64,000 nt of DNA from Paramacrobiotus metropolitanus (GCF_019649055.1 NW_026570244.1:62001-126000); one strand, 5' to 3'. Shown: positions 12,484 to 23,353, numbered from the stretch's first letter. Notes: generated by a model from the letters alone, not told the origin. A program made the numbers and translations.

Positions 12484-12801
12484 GGGTCACCGTCGTGTCG
12501 CTAATCACAGTCTACAGTAGATGCTGCGGCATCGGTGCAGTGCCTGTTCCGCCCGCACCACTTCATCCTTGTGCGGAGCGCCCAGACGACGACCCTGCCG
12601 GTTTTACCCAAGGATAACACGCTGTAGAACCATAAGCCGATAATGATCGGGTACGCAATCTTCAGTGTCTATGTTCAATCGGTGAGCGATCCAAATGCAA
12701 CTTAATAAACCGCTGTGCCTGTTTTGCAAGCGACGCTGATTTATTCAGTTTTTTATGTTATTGTCCACGAACTTTGCTGCTGTCGTAGTGGCGGAAAGCC
12801 A

Positions 12802-13478
12802 TTAAGGGATTTGGCCCGGTACATAGCACCAAATTTGTATACGTCCACGGCAACTTTCGCTGTCGCGCACTCCCAAACATTTTTTTGCATTGCTTCATAA
12901 TATTTTGTAGGCAAAAGATTCGTACACATAGGCGAAAACACCGTTTGTGCGCGGAACATCCGGTTCATTATTTATTAGTGAAATAAAATTCCAAAAATTT
13001 AAACGCGCGGAGATGTACCAAAAGTCTCATCAAGAACCTATGCTCTTCAAATTTTGCATGAAAACACAAATTACTATGTAGATCGTTTTGGTACCGAACC
13101 AGCTAATTCTGCCATTTTTTTAAATTTTAAAATTAATTTCAAAAATTAATTTAAAATCTGAAAAATATGGTAGAAACCTGGTTCGGTACCAAAATGATCG
13201 TCATAATAATTTGTGTTTTCGTGCAAAATTTGAAGATCATCGGTTCATAATGAGACTTTTGGTACACATCCGCGCGTTTCAACTTTTGGAGTTTTATTTC
13301 ATTAATAACTCCCGAACCGGATTTTGCACGCGCAAGCGGATTTCACGCCTTCGTATACAAATTCTTTGGCTACAAAATGTCATAAAGCAATGCAAAAAAG
13401 TGTTTAGGAGTGCGCGACCGCCAAAGTTCCGGTGTATGTACCCGAATTTGGTACTATGTAACGGGCGAAATCCCTTAA
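12802..13478. mobile_element. Foldback element FB2, complete
   Basis: Both ends are TTAA followed by GGGATTTGGCCCGGTAC / GGGATTTCGCCCGTTAC. Arms of about 330 bp are reverse complements over their full length and meet at an A/T-rich centre near 13135. At 677 bp this is the best-preserved copy and defines the family. Frames inside the arms (for example 13211-13618) are by-products of the repeat. Confidence 0.88.
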
Positions 13479-13489
13479 ATTGGCGCACT

Positions 13490-13830
13490 ATTGCAAAGGA
13501 TATTGCAGTTCAGCTGTTCTCGAGCGTAATAGTCACTATCCGCAAATTACGTTCAAAACTACATCCTAGATGCGACTACGTAAATAATATCCTAACTTGC
13601 TACTTGCTGGCAACCTGAGCAATGTATAACACTTGTACATCTATACGTACGTATTAAATTACAAAAAATTAAACGATAAATTGTGTACATTTATGCGGCA
13701 GCAATTCGGAACTGTTTCCCATGCAGTTGTTCGTGGGAAAATAATTGCGCAAAGCTAAAATGATTATCGCCGATATGCGACTGTGCAAGTATGCTATCGT
13801 ATTCTTCGACTCTACTCATACGAGTTTATA
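13490..13830 (+). repeat. Direct repeat X flanking the cysteine-gene palindrome, left copy
   Basis: It aligns in direct orientation with 18048-18510 (blocks such as 'tattatatcctaacttgct', 'gcaatgtataa' and 'ctaaaatgattatcgcc'). It lies just outside the left arm of the inverted duplication. It lacks the 151-bp MITE present in the right copy. A partial third copy is at about 20220-20300. Confidence 0.65.
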
Positions 13831-14308
13831 GATTCGATGACGGGGCAATAAGAGTGCCCGGAAATTGGAATAGCGGTGAGAAGAGCGATCTTATTGGCTA
13901 ATAGCTGAAATCTAGGCTTATAGAGAAAAAAGTTTGTGTTGTAGACAAATTGTTATATTTTCAGAGTCCCTTCCAATTCAACGACTGAGATATTCAAGAT
14001 GTTCATTTTATTAATCTACAAAGTATTTAGCGATCGGTGAATTTAAGGGATCAGAGAATCCGTGGACAGAAGGCCGGAAATCGAGATGCAGATTGCAGAT
14101 ATTTATTATTGATAGGTCTGATTAATATCAGTACAGTAATGCAGCACAGGTTGTACAATGCAACATTGCGTTTCACAAGAAACAAGTCGGGAGATTTATT
14201 CCCGAATATGTTAACAGCCTTCGGTCCGAATCACGAGTTCCGGACCAAAGCGAGGCAAGGCACTGGCACACTGCATCGGTATATAAAATTGCAGATTCCC
14301 AGTTCAGT

Positions 14309-14863
14309 TTAGTTTTTGCCGCCCTTGACCGAGGGGGGCTTCTTGGGGGAGTCGGGGGTCTTGGGGCGCTCGGGGTTGGAGGGCTTGGGCTCGCCCTTGG
14401 GGCCGCGGTGGTCCAGCTGCACCTCGCAGTGGCCCTTGCGGTCTTTGGGGTTGCTGCCGAAGCCGGTGATCTTGCAGAAGAAGCCGTTCTTCGTGTCGCA
14501 GTCCTCGCTGCTCTTGCAGGGGGCGCCCTGCTGGCCCTTGCCTTTGGCCGCCACTACCGCCACGGTCACCTGCAACGCGGCACCGCACGATGCAGCTGCT
14601 TTACATGTCTCACTAACTACCCGCGATCATTGCGCACAAGAGGGCGCTGTGCGTGTTCACTATCATTCTGTCTTCTATTAAAGCGTAAATAAATATCTGT
14701 TCATTTATTTAGCCAGTTTATTCGTCTATCTTTGGCGTTTTCGATACTTAAAAGAAGTCATATGCAGTATGCACAACAAAGTGTATAATCGGCTGACAGC
14801 ATTTTAAATAAAGTAGTTGCTTACCGCTAAGGCAACCAGAACGACGCACAACTTGGATACCAT
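14309..14863 (-). CDS. Secreted small cysteine protein, two exons (left copy)
   Basis: Exon 1 is 14825-14863 and encodes 13 residues starting MVSKLCVVLVALA. A 255-bp intron follows, with GTAAGC donor and GTTGCAG acceptor, in phase 0. Exon 2 (14309-14569) encodes 86 residues. The 99-residue product has a signal peptide spanning the splice junction (about residues 1-21). A short domain follows with four cysteines in a C-x5-C-x6-C-x16-C pattern, then a hydrophilic Lys/Pro-rich tail. Codons strongly prefer G/C at third positions. Exon 2 is identical at protein level to the copy at 17018-17572, transcribed divergently. Small secreted proteins of this build can be antimicrobial, structural or signalling; I recognise no family and assign no function. 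Confidence 0.85.
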
Positions 14864-14951
14864 TTTTTTGCGGAAGGAAAACGAGCAAAGTAAAGGAATA
14901 TTAATGTATTGCTTGAAGACAACTGATAAAAAAGCTGTTACTTCAAGAGGC

Positions 14952-14958
14952 TTATATA
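14952..14958 (-). promoter_or_regulatory. TATA box of left cysteine gene
   Basis: On the minus strand the sequence reads GGATATATAAG. It is about 95 bases before the start codon and is matched by a TATATAA at the equivalent position in the right copy. Confidence 0.65.
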
Positions 14959-14990
14959 TCCGGACAGCATGAATCGGACTCGGAATCAAC

Positions 14991-16859
14991 CGAACATCCC
15001 GCAGCGTACCGCAGTTGAAAACAACAAATTAGTTGCACAACCAAACAACAACCGAACACAACCAACAGTTCCACATTTCTCCGCGCGCACTCATCAGGCA
15101 CATTTCCTGCCAACGACCGCTGCCAAAATCTACGTTAGCAAAAACAAAAGCGAGCAAAAGTCTGCATGAATATAATGTTTGCCGAAAAATACCGGAATAA
15201 TATTTTGATTATCCTTAGCTTAACAGTACACTGCTGACCAATTCGAAGAATTATTTTTTTTTCTACGAAAGTAACGAAACCTACTGGTTGTTATAGGAAA
15301 TATACCAGCCTGTTTTCGATGAGCCGTAACCGTAGTACTGCCGGGCGCATGTATGGCCAAGCAGAGCGTAATTAATTTCCGCCAAAAAAAACTGTGTGTG
15401 TGTGTGTGTGTGTATGTGTGTGCCGCCGTGCCAAATGATTGCACAATAATAATGTTTGCGTACAACCGCTGTGCAAATGCCGGTGACCCGTAAACAGGTT
15501 ATCAAGCAGCGGTTTATGTGCGGCGTGCAAACAAATAGCTTATGCCGCCTTGTTGCGGATGCTTTATCGAAACTGTGATTAATGCGGTTGGTGATGCGAT
15601 GTGAGTGAATGAGTTTTAAAAATTTGCTAAAATAGCACAAACGCACATGCTCACACATGCACGTGTACAGGCGATATGTAACCGGAAGACCAGCATCATG
15701 GAAAAACTAGGGAAAAACATATAAAGAAATTCCCAGTCCCTACTGAGTTAATAATTATAAAATTATCATCACGTAATACGTTTTTCATATTTATTACACC
15801 ACTTAAGCCTTAATTAATCAAGAAAAGGAAGATTCGATGAAATTTGTTCAAACGTGCGTTAAATTATGGGCAGTGTGCCGGTATACCGGCATGTTTTAGC
15901 ACCTGTGCCGGAATTTGGTACCATGTACTGATGTACATATAGGGGGCAAAAGTAAACGTGTTCCACCGTTCCCCTGTACTGCTGCCGTCACCCGGCTGGA
16001 GTTTGACGTTGTGGCTGAACATGGCGCTTACGTACCGCGCCAGATTTAACCATATGTATTGCCGTAACGTCACACTCCAGGCGGGTGACGGCAGCAGTAC
16101 AGGGGAACGGTGGAACGCGTTTACTTTCGCCCCTTATATACTACAATGTACGACAAAAAGAAGTTAATGGCTCGGTTTTACGACATACTGTGCGCACTGA
16201 CTCTTTTCCCAGTTCCAAACTGATCCCCGTTTATGTGTGTGTCGTATGCTTAGTACTACCGCCCATTTATCGTGAATTACGAAAACGGATCGCCCAACCA
16301 ATATCTCAAAAGATCCAGAAAAAAAAATTACGAGATTTTTGATTCTAAACGAATGGGAAATAAATCAAATTTTCAGTGTGTGTTTTTCTCATAGACTTAA
16401 GCATAGACTGCAAGCCAAACGGTTTTGCGCACAGATCGTATGCTGTGAAAAAAAAATTGCAGTAGTATGCCATTTAATTATTTATTGAAAAATTAAAATC
16501 GCAAAAATCATATAATTATAAAACTCAATTTGCAAAATTACTCGGTGCATTTTCAAGTCAATTAGCGCCCGCACTGAACAACAGGTGAAAGCGCGCGCTG
16601 TCCGCGCATTCACTCAATGCGGCAGTAACACGATGATACGGGCCTCAATTTCTGTGAAACAGTTTTATTGTGAATGACTTTCCGATCATCATCAAAACAT
16701 GAATGAAAGTGAAAATATTTTTGTCATTCTGAGTGAACGGATGTAGTTAGAATTATTAGTGTGAATGAATGTATTATCTGTGGGCCCTATACCGGTGCTT
16801 TCACGGAAGGAAAGGTATTTTCACGTTCGGTTTTTCTGTTGTTCTGGGTCGCACTTTGC
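14991..16859. other. Spacer between divergent cysteine genes
   Basis: No gene is supported. The spacer contains a short (GT)n microsatellite at about 15391-15422 and an inverted-repeat MITE at 15941-16134. The rest is AT-rich. It must contain the upstream regulatory DNA of both divergent genes, but I see no further motif I can name. Confidence 0.55.
15941..16134. mobile_element. Foldback MITE in the intergenic spacer
   Basis: Inverted arms of about 75 bp begin AGGGGGCaaaAGTAAACG and end CGTTTACTTTCGCCCCT. They enclose a short centre near 16035. TAT (or TATA) flanks both ends and may be the target duplication. Arm sequence is unusually GC-rich for this region. The 194-bp element has no coding capacity. 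Confidence 0.72.
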
Positions 16860-16903
16860 CTGGGGATGTTCGGCTTATTCCATAGCAGAGTTATCCACGC
16901 GCG

Positions 16904-16910
16904 TATATAA
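16904..16910 (+). promoter_or_regulatory. TATA box of right cysteine gene
   Basis: TATATAA lies 114 bases before the start codon. It sits in a context (tataaatctcttcacttc) conserved with the left copy. Confidence 0.65.
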
Positions 16911-17017
16911 ATCTCTTCACTTCGCAGATGTTTTTTATCAGTTGTCTTAAAGCAGTACATTAATATTCCTTTGTACACCTATACCTTTACTTTGCTCGTT
17001 TTCCTTCCGCAAAAAAA

Positions 17018-17572
17018 ATGGTATCCAAGTTGTGCGTCGTTCTGGTTGCCTTAGCGGTAAGCAACTACTTTATTTAAAATGCTGTCAGCCGATTATACAC
17101 TTTGTTGTGCATACTGCATATGACTTCTTTTAAGTATCGAAAACGCCAAAGATAGACGAATAAACTGGCTAAATAAATGAACAGATATTTATTTACGCTT
17201 TAATAGAAGACAGAATGATAGTGAACACGCACAGCGCCCTCTTGTGCGCAATGATCGCGGGTAGTTAGTGAGACATGTAAAGCAGCTGCATCGTGCGGTG
17301 CCGCGTTGCAGGTGACCGTGGCGGTAGTGGCGGCCAAAGGCAAGGGCCAGCAGGGCGCCCCCTGCAAGAGCAGCGAGGACTGCGACACGAAGAACGGCTT
17401 CTTCTGCAAGATCACCGGCTTCGGCAGCAACCCCAAAGACCGCAAGGGCCACTGCGAGGTGCAGCTGGACCACCGCGGCCCCAAGGGCGAGCCCAAGCCC
17501 TCCAACCCCGAGCGCCCCAAGACCCCCGACTCCCCCAAGAAGCCCCCCTCGGTCAAGGGCGGCAAAAACTAA
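17018..17572 (+). CDS. Secreted small cysteine protein, two exons (right copy)
   Basis: Exon 1 is 17018-17056, the intron is 17057-17311 (GTAAGC...TTGCAG) and exon 2 is 17312-17572. The product has 99 residues, identical in exon 2 to the left copy: signal peptide, four-cysteine core, then a Lys/Pro-rich tail ending GGKN. AATAAA-like signals follow at about 17682 and 17870. The two open frames antisense to exon 2 (94 and 121 codons) also recur in both copies, but only because the DNA is identical. A decayed relative is at 23188-23343. The start is fixed by its context after an A-run and by conservation in both arms. Confidence 0.85.
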
Positions 17573-18047
17573 ACTGAACTGGGAATCTGCAATTTTATAT
17601 ACCGATGCAGTGTGCCAGTGCCTTGCCTCGCTTTGGTCCGGAACTCGGGATTCGGACCGAAGGCTGTTAACGTATTCGGGAATAAATCTCCCGACTTGTT
17701 TCTTGTGAAACGCAATGTTGCACTGTACAACCTGTGCTGCATTACTGTACTGATATTAATCAGACCTATCAATAATAGATATCTGCAAGCTGCATCTCGA
17801 TTTTCGGCCTTCTCTCCACGGATTCTCTGATCCCTTAAATTCACCGATCGCTAAATACTTTGTAGATTAATAAAATGAACATCAGCTAACAGCTCCAGCT
17901 ATGCATCACATTGCACTAAAGAACCATGTTGAATATTTCTGTCGTTGAATTCGAAGGGAATATGAAAATATAACAATTTGTCTACAACACAAACTTTTTT
18001 TGCTCTATAAGCCTAGATTTCAGCTGTTGGCCTATAACATCGCTCTT

Positions 18048-18510
18048 CCACAGCTGTTCTGAGGCGTAATAGTTAGTATCCATAAATTACGCTCTCAACT
18101 GCATTGAGTGCATTCTAGGTAATTAATAGTGCATGTGCGTTGGTTTCGTGTATCTGTACAAATCACGCATACGTCTATACAACAAAGGCCCTTTCGCAAT
18201 TGCCATTGGCTGGCCAGCGCTACTTGTATAGATGTATGCGTGATTTGTACACATACAAGTAACCAACGCACATGCACTAATATCCTTGCTGGTTACTTCC
18301 TAGCAATCTGCGCAATGTATAATACTCGTACGCATTAAACTGCATTGTTGCGGCACAGCGGCAGTAAGTCGGAACTAGTTCTCACGCATATGCTCAAGGG
18401 AAAATACTTGCGCTTGCGCAAGTAAATGAATGCACAGCTAAAATGATTATCGCCCAAAAGAGGGAACGCGACTGTCCAAGTACGCCATTGTATTCTTCGA
18501 CTTAACCTAC
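18048..18510 (+). repeat. Direct repeat X, right copy
   Basis: This aligns with 13490-13830 in the same orientation and carries an extra MITE (18128-18278). Its position outside the right arm gives the layout X - gene - spacer - gene - X. Confidence 0.65.
18128..18278. mobile_element. Short MITE with paralogous empty site
   Basis: This is a 151-bp inverted-repeat element with ends AGTGCATGTGCGTTGGTT and its reverse complement, arms about 55 bp. AAT flanks both ends (18125-18127 and 18279-18281). The homologous repeat X at about 13590 reads straight through this position, so the insertion post-dates the duplication of X. Confidence 0.8.
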
Positions 18511-21244
18511 CAACGCCGGGTACTAGAAGGAGTGGGAATACCGAATTAAATATTCAGTTAAGAAAAATTATTTTTTGTGGAACTTTTCTGACCATAGGTC
18601 AACCAGGACACAACGATGCCAGAATGGCACGCATGGGAACTGAGCCAATTGGCACGGTATAGTTCTACTCAAATTGTAATTCACGAAATAATCGTACAGA
18701 ATCTTCGTGTAGCTTAAACAGAAGACCATGACAAGGGCCATACAGCTAAGTAACTTGATTGGTCAGCAAGATGACCACTGGCCAAACACAAAAAAAATAC
18801 ATAAAACCATCAGTCAGGGCCGGCATGATTTAATGTGCTTAGTATATGGTAAAAATAGCATTAAAAACACTTTGTGCATAAACAGTATCAGCTAGCAGTG
18901 CGTATACTATAAAAGAAAAGCTGTTTCCAAAGAAGATGCGTCGTATAATACATCATCCTGTTGTGACCGCTTTCTGACATATACAGATACAGCAATAATC
19001 CCTGTGCACTGCTTTGGATCAAGGCTGCCATGATATTGGTAGGAAGGCCATGGTCAACGGTAATAACTCGTAACAGCACCTGCGTCCCTAAAGGAAGGGC
19101 AGACGCTGGACAGTACTGTGTTAGAGATGTGTTTAACCCCTTCACAATTTTAACAGAGACCGGATGTACAATTACCCACGTATCTTACGTTAGGCCATCT
19201 TTTAACACAGTTTCTGCATCCTCGTTGTTTTAATCATCACTTTACCGCAACAGCTATCAGCACGACTGATTTTCACCATTACTGCGACCGCAGTTGGTCG
19301 CGGTCGCAGTTGATCGCAGAAATCGACGCTGTTGGTGCATTGACCGGAAGTTTTCGTATGTCTTCCAGTGACTGCTTCTGAGTTAATTGTAGGTGAATAT
19401 CTGTTATGTAAACGCTTCAGCATTACAATTTGGACACAGCAGACGTACCAGAAGTGAGGGAAACACCGGACCTTGACCTGGGCTACAAAGCGCCTCTTGT
19501 CTGCCTGTCGGTTATGTTTGAGTGACACGCCAACATGGCATTAATAAGCCATCTATAACATTCCAAGTTTTACATCCTTATTACACATTTCGTGTACAAT
19601 ACAGATTGTGCAGTGGAGATGCATGAGGCATATTTTAATGATACCGTGTTAGTTTATTATTTTTGTTTTTGCGGTACTGGTCAATTAAGAAATTTTTTAA
19701 TTTTTGGGCCAAGAGTGACCAGTGGTCACTTCAATGGCCACTACAACGTGATCATTAAAAAGAGCTAATTCAGTACAAATTTTTGAATGCACCTGCTAAT
19801 TTTTACCTTTCTCCAGGATTTTTGTGCAGAATTTTAAAATTCTAGCGTAAAATAGCATCAAACCCATGCGTGTCAAAACTGGTACAGAATTTTTCAAGGA
19901 CCGTAGTCGGACGGTGTTCTCCTACGTATGTTTGACCTGTTCATTTTCAGATGAATGCCTATGCATACTTGAAGTGTGTTTTTTCTCATAATTATCTGCT
20001 GCGGGACTCTCTAACCGATAGCCAAGACCTCCGCGAACCCTTTCAGCTCCGCTTTGGTCAACTTCAGTCGACCAACCAGTATCTGGTCATTCAGCGTCAT
20101 AATTTTTAACCTGCTCTTTAACATCCCTATTTTCCAATAAAATTATTCAGGCTTTCCTTACTCCATCGTCTACCGCTGTAGAAATTAAAGTTCGCCACTG
20201 TGCCAACTGGCATGCATGGTGTCGACCGGGTTAACTCATATGGGTTTACGGATTCAACGACTGGGCAAACGCAGAGCGCGGGAAATGGAATAAAACACAC
20301 ATTATAGTTCTTTCGGTTCTTAGTAAAGTTCAATCCCTTTCAAAATTATTCGGTAAACTGGAAATAATTTCGAAAATTATTTCCAAAATTCAAAATTATT
20401 CCTTTATTTTTGCGAATTTTCATTAAATCAGCAACTATTTTGTAATTCCTTCAAATACAGTTGGAAATTGTTTGGAAAAAAACAATTCCAACACGAGTTG
20501 GAAATAAAAACACAAAAGGAAAACATCTGGTCTTGACTCTTGAGTACGAGTAGATATGTTATTTTTATGTCATTCTAATGTTATCTTAAGTAAGTCGAAT
20601 GTTTTCTTATTTTTTACCACCGACAATCCACCTTAACACAGCGACCGCACTTGTCAAGAATGTTTCCGATTGCGCTTTATCCATGGCCCCGAGATTGTTA
20701 GGCTCGCTACACCACCGGTCCTTTGCGAACCTTTAGCCAGCCAATCATGCAGGTGCGTTTGCACTTTGCTGACAGCGTGATGATATTGCTGAAAAAAAAG
20801 TGAATTATCGTAATAAGTAAGCATTTTTTTTGCTGCAGTCAGGTCTGTCTGCGCTCTTATTGAAATAAGTAGTAATCGACCGGAGCGCAGCGAATGTCCT
20901 CTAATTCAACAAAAAGGGAAATCTGTCTGTCTGTTACGAAAGTGGGAGGTCACTTCCTTATTACGCAATCACTTCCTTAGTGCGTTATTTCCTATCCCTA
21001 TCCCTTAATTTCCGCATTACCTATCCCTTAATTTCGGCATTAGTGTTCCCATATACAGTTCACGGCACGGGGAGATCGTAAGTCAACAGACCTAGAAAGT
21101 AAGTCGACAGGGTCCCAACAATCCCGAAGATGCTGAGACGCAAATAAAGAGGCAAGCAAAGAAAGGTCACGCAGGTAAAGAACGGACACACGTCCGGGAG
21201 CGGCTAATCAGTTCCAAGTGACGAAATCGTTGAACTACCTGTAT
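18511..21244. other. Gene-free stretch
   Basis: No gene is supported. Local features are a short repeated 'gaccgcagttggtcgc' at about 19288-19320, an A/T-rich foldback (attatttcc/ggaaataat) around 20345-20520, and tandem 'ctatcccttaatttc' units at about 20990-21045. Short frames in this interval show no codon bias. Confidence 0.5.
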
Positions 21245-21252
21245 GTAGCTTG

Positions 21253-21865
21253 TAGTGTTGTGCTACTAAATAAAATTAAATAACGGCCTTTTACTTAGTA
21301 AAAGTCCGCCTAATATTAAAAGTCTAGTAAATAGTAAGGTTTTGGAAACAAAGTTAGTAAAAGTAAGTAAATGTGCTGCCGGAATAGTAAAAAGTAAGTA
21401 AATATTAAGGTTCAGTGTTGAATAAATAAAAATCAATTACTAAATTATTTACTAATTCGTTTTATCAACGTTACGGAAAATTGGCGTGTCAGCCGCCGCC
21501 ACTCGCAGGTAAAGTGGGTGTGCGCAGTAGTCGGCTGCCAGCCTGCCGTCCTCAAAAGCAGCAGTATTTACTTTTCAGTATGCACCTGTATAGCTCGATT
21601 AATGCATAAGAAATTTATCTGCATTATTTTCAGTAGTCTGTTGCGCTCTGAAACTAGCGAAATTCGAAACTGTCAATGCTAAACTACATTTATTTAGTAA
21701 ATTTACTTTAATTTAGTAAGTAAATGTCCCTGCGAAAATTGAAATAAAAAGTAAAAGTAAGTAAAAGTCCCGAAAAATTTTGAATAGTAAGTAAAAATAA
21801 GTAAACTTTCCAAAGCAGATAGTAAAAATAAGTATATTGGCAAGGACTTTTACTACCCAACACTA
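21253..21865. mobile_element. hAT-like MITE with 8-bp target duplication
   Basis: GTAGCTTG is duplicated at 21245-21252 and 21866-21873. The element ends are TAGTGTTGtgcTA and, in reverse complement, TAGTGTTGGGTAGTAAAAGT. An 8-bp duplication with YAGTGTTGGG-like ends is typical of hAT transposons. The interior is full of AGTAAGTAAA-like iterations, with a GC-richer patch near 21480-21560, and encodes no transposase. Confidence 0.84.
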
Positions 21866-21901
21866 GTAGCTTGCATACTCGACAGTAGCAGTAACAACCG
21901 C

Positions 21902-22057
21902 AAATTTTCCAACGCGCGCACCGCCCGCCGGCCCGAACGCGAGTACCTGCAGCGCTTCCTGCTGCTGCCGCTAATCGCGCACCGTAGCGACGTTTTCGCC
22001 GCGGTCGACGATACTTCTATGACCGCCAGCAAAGGCGAGCAGGTGGCGCTGCCATGA
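21902..22057 (+). pseudogene. Immunoglobulin-like gene fragment (interdomain linker)
   Basis: A GC-rich frame of about 50 codons matches the junction between the two Ig domains of the protein at 48606-49768. The pattern is LQRFLLLPLIAhrSdVFA...GeqvaLP against LRRFTLLPLIArASEVFA...GaasiiPC. The frame ends in TGA just where the first cysteine of domain 2 should follow. No flanking Ig sequence was found, so this is an isolated remnant. Confidence 0.7.
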
Positions 22058-22744
22058 AATATTATGCTGACACTTTATTAGATTCATTTATACCTAATTT
22101 CTACGAACGATATAACGAACGATATTTAACTGGAAATCAAGGGCCTGTGTTGGTTGTGCAAGTAGCCGCCAGCCGGAGGGACTGCTTTTTCGCCTAACCG
22201 GTTTAAATTAGCTACAAGACGAATTTTGACTCAAGTTAGCTGGCTCTCCGAACATTACCAGGCTCTACTAACCTTTTACATGTTTCTCCGGTTCCGATAC
22301 TATCTGTATGTAGTGTCCAGCTGTTCCCAGTACCTTATCTTTTACTCCGTACACAACCATTCGGTATAACCTTTATCTGCGTTGGCGACCTTTCATTGTT
22401 TTAAATTTCTCAACGTTAACGTTATTTTCCAAAACAGCTGCCGTTGCCGCATAGTTTCACCGTCAGTTTCACGCATCATTGCCAGTTGTTGGTAAGTAAC
22501 TCTCGGCTCCCGGACCGGTTTTTCTTCGCATAGGGCTAGAAACGTTGGGCATTGCCGTTTTCATTTTTGAACGAAGTTTCGGCCAGTTTCGCTGATTTTT
22601 TCTGTATTTGAAGTTGCCTCTTGGTCTTTTCAATGCACAGGGCGAAAGGCAATGTACAGAATGAGAGGTTGGTGAAAGTAGTTTAGGGAGTGGTCACCTT
22701 AAGTTATTCTCGATAGCCACGATTGCACAATAATTTATGTGTGC
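22058..22744. other. Gene-free stretch
   Basis: I find no gene or clear repeat. The frames are short and unbiased. Confidence 0.5.
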
Positions 22745-23015
22745 ATGACCGACGTGACCTGGTGTTAAGATTTCCTATGAACTAAATATACCGGAAATGA
22801 ATTGCTTTCATAGTAAAAACTTCGCTCATGCATGTCGAAGCTATTAAGAAAAATCCTCATAACAATATCAAAGGAGAAAGGAGAACTGGACAGCTCAGTG
22901 TAAAACAACCGCTCTTCCACGTTAACAAATTTCAGAAAATTCAGATTCCCACATTCTCAGTTTTGTTTCGATGACTGCAGACCAGTAAAAGACTAATCAC
23001 AAAGAACGCTGTGCG
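22745..23015 (+). repeat. Dispersed repeat A, copy 2
   Basis: This is homologous to 585-860 in the same orientation, noticeably diverged. Confidence 0.6.
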
Positions 23016-23187
23016 ATCCGCAGCTACTCACGTAGCGCGCCACATGGGTGGTGGCGTAAGTGACCGGTGACCAGAATATGAAACCATATACTTAAAGTGA
23101 CCCAAGTTGGAGACAAATACAAGTACCGAATAAACCATATCCCTGTTTCGTGCAGCTGGACCGCGCAGTGGTCGGCCGTTGACCTAG

Positions 23188-23343
23188 CCTCTGCTGACCG
23201 TGCCAGAAATCATGCGGAAGAAGCCAGTCTTCTGCAAGATCACCGGCTCAGTCAACACGTTCAAGAAGAAGTTGTTCAGACAACACCACATCCAGTGCGC
23301 ACAAATCGGTGGAAAAGTTCTTTATTGCGCCAAATACATCTAA
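23188..23343 (+). pseudogene. Fragment of the secreted cysteine-protein gene
   Basis: After an in-frame stop at 23185-23187, the frame contains VFCKITGSVNTFKKK..RQHHIQCAQ. This parallels FFCKITGFGSNPKDRKGHCEVQ of the intact genes at 14.3 and 17.3 kb. It keeps the last two cysteine positions, loses the first two, and ends at TAA 23341-23343 without the Lys/Pro-rich tail. There is no exon 1. It could be a decayed paralog or a retained part of a divergent family member. Confidence 0.6.
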
Positions 23344-23353
23344 ATGATGGGTC

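Larger units (their letters stand above)
10280..12630 (+). pseudogene. Immunoglobulin-like gene copy, broken by insertions and an internal deletion
   Basis: Three GC-rich islands match consecutive parts of the intact Ig-like protein encoded at 48606-49768. The first, about 10280-10595, holds the end of domain 1 with an NVTxxSGGPvqCV motif and the RVLxxF linker. The second, 12127-12194, holds the SSEVF...GARVT linker. The third, about 12515-12620, holds the end of domain 2 with VQCLFRPH. The gene is split by a TA-flanked element (10598-11705) and by a MITE (12195-12483). Most of domain 2 is missing and the first island is frameshifted. It cannot encode the full protein. The protein-level matches are my own alignment by eye. 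Confidence 0.72.
13880..14990 (-). repeat. Left arm of inverted gene duplication
   Basis: This arm is the reverse complement of 16860-18047 with scattered differences. It contains promoter, exon 1, intron, exon 2 and 3' flank of the cysteine gene. The exons and intron look identical between arms, but the flanks differ by substitutions and small indels. That contrast suggests gene conversion or selection after duplication. Confidence 0.85.
16860..18047 (+). repeat. Right arm of inverted gene duplication
   Basis: This is the reverse-complement partner of 13880-14990. Its 3' flank (about 17884-17940) has a roughly 50-base segment absent from the left arm. The arm ends near 18047, where direct repeat X begins. 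Confidence 0.85.

Noticed and set aside
13211-13618. 135-codon plus-strand frame
   Set aside because: It lies in the right arm of foldback element FB2 and is not conserved in other copies.
14316-14692. Long frames (94 and 121 codons) antisense to the cysteine gene, recurring at 17189-17565
   Set aside because: They overlap exon 2 and the intron in reverse and recur only because the two arms are identical; they lack start context and contradict the splice structure.
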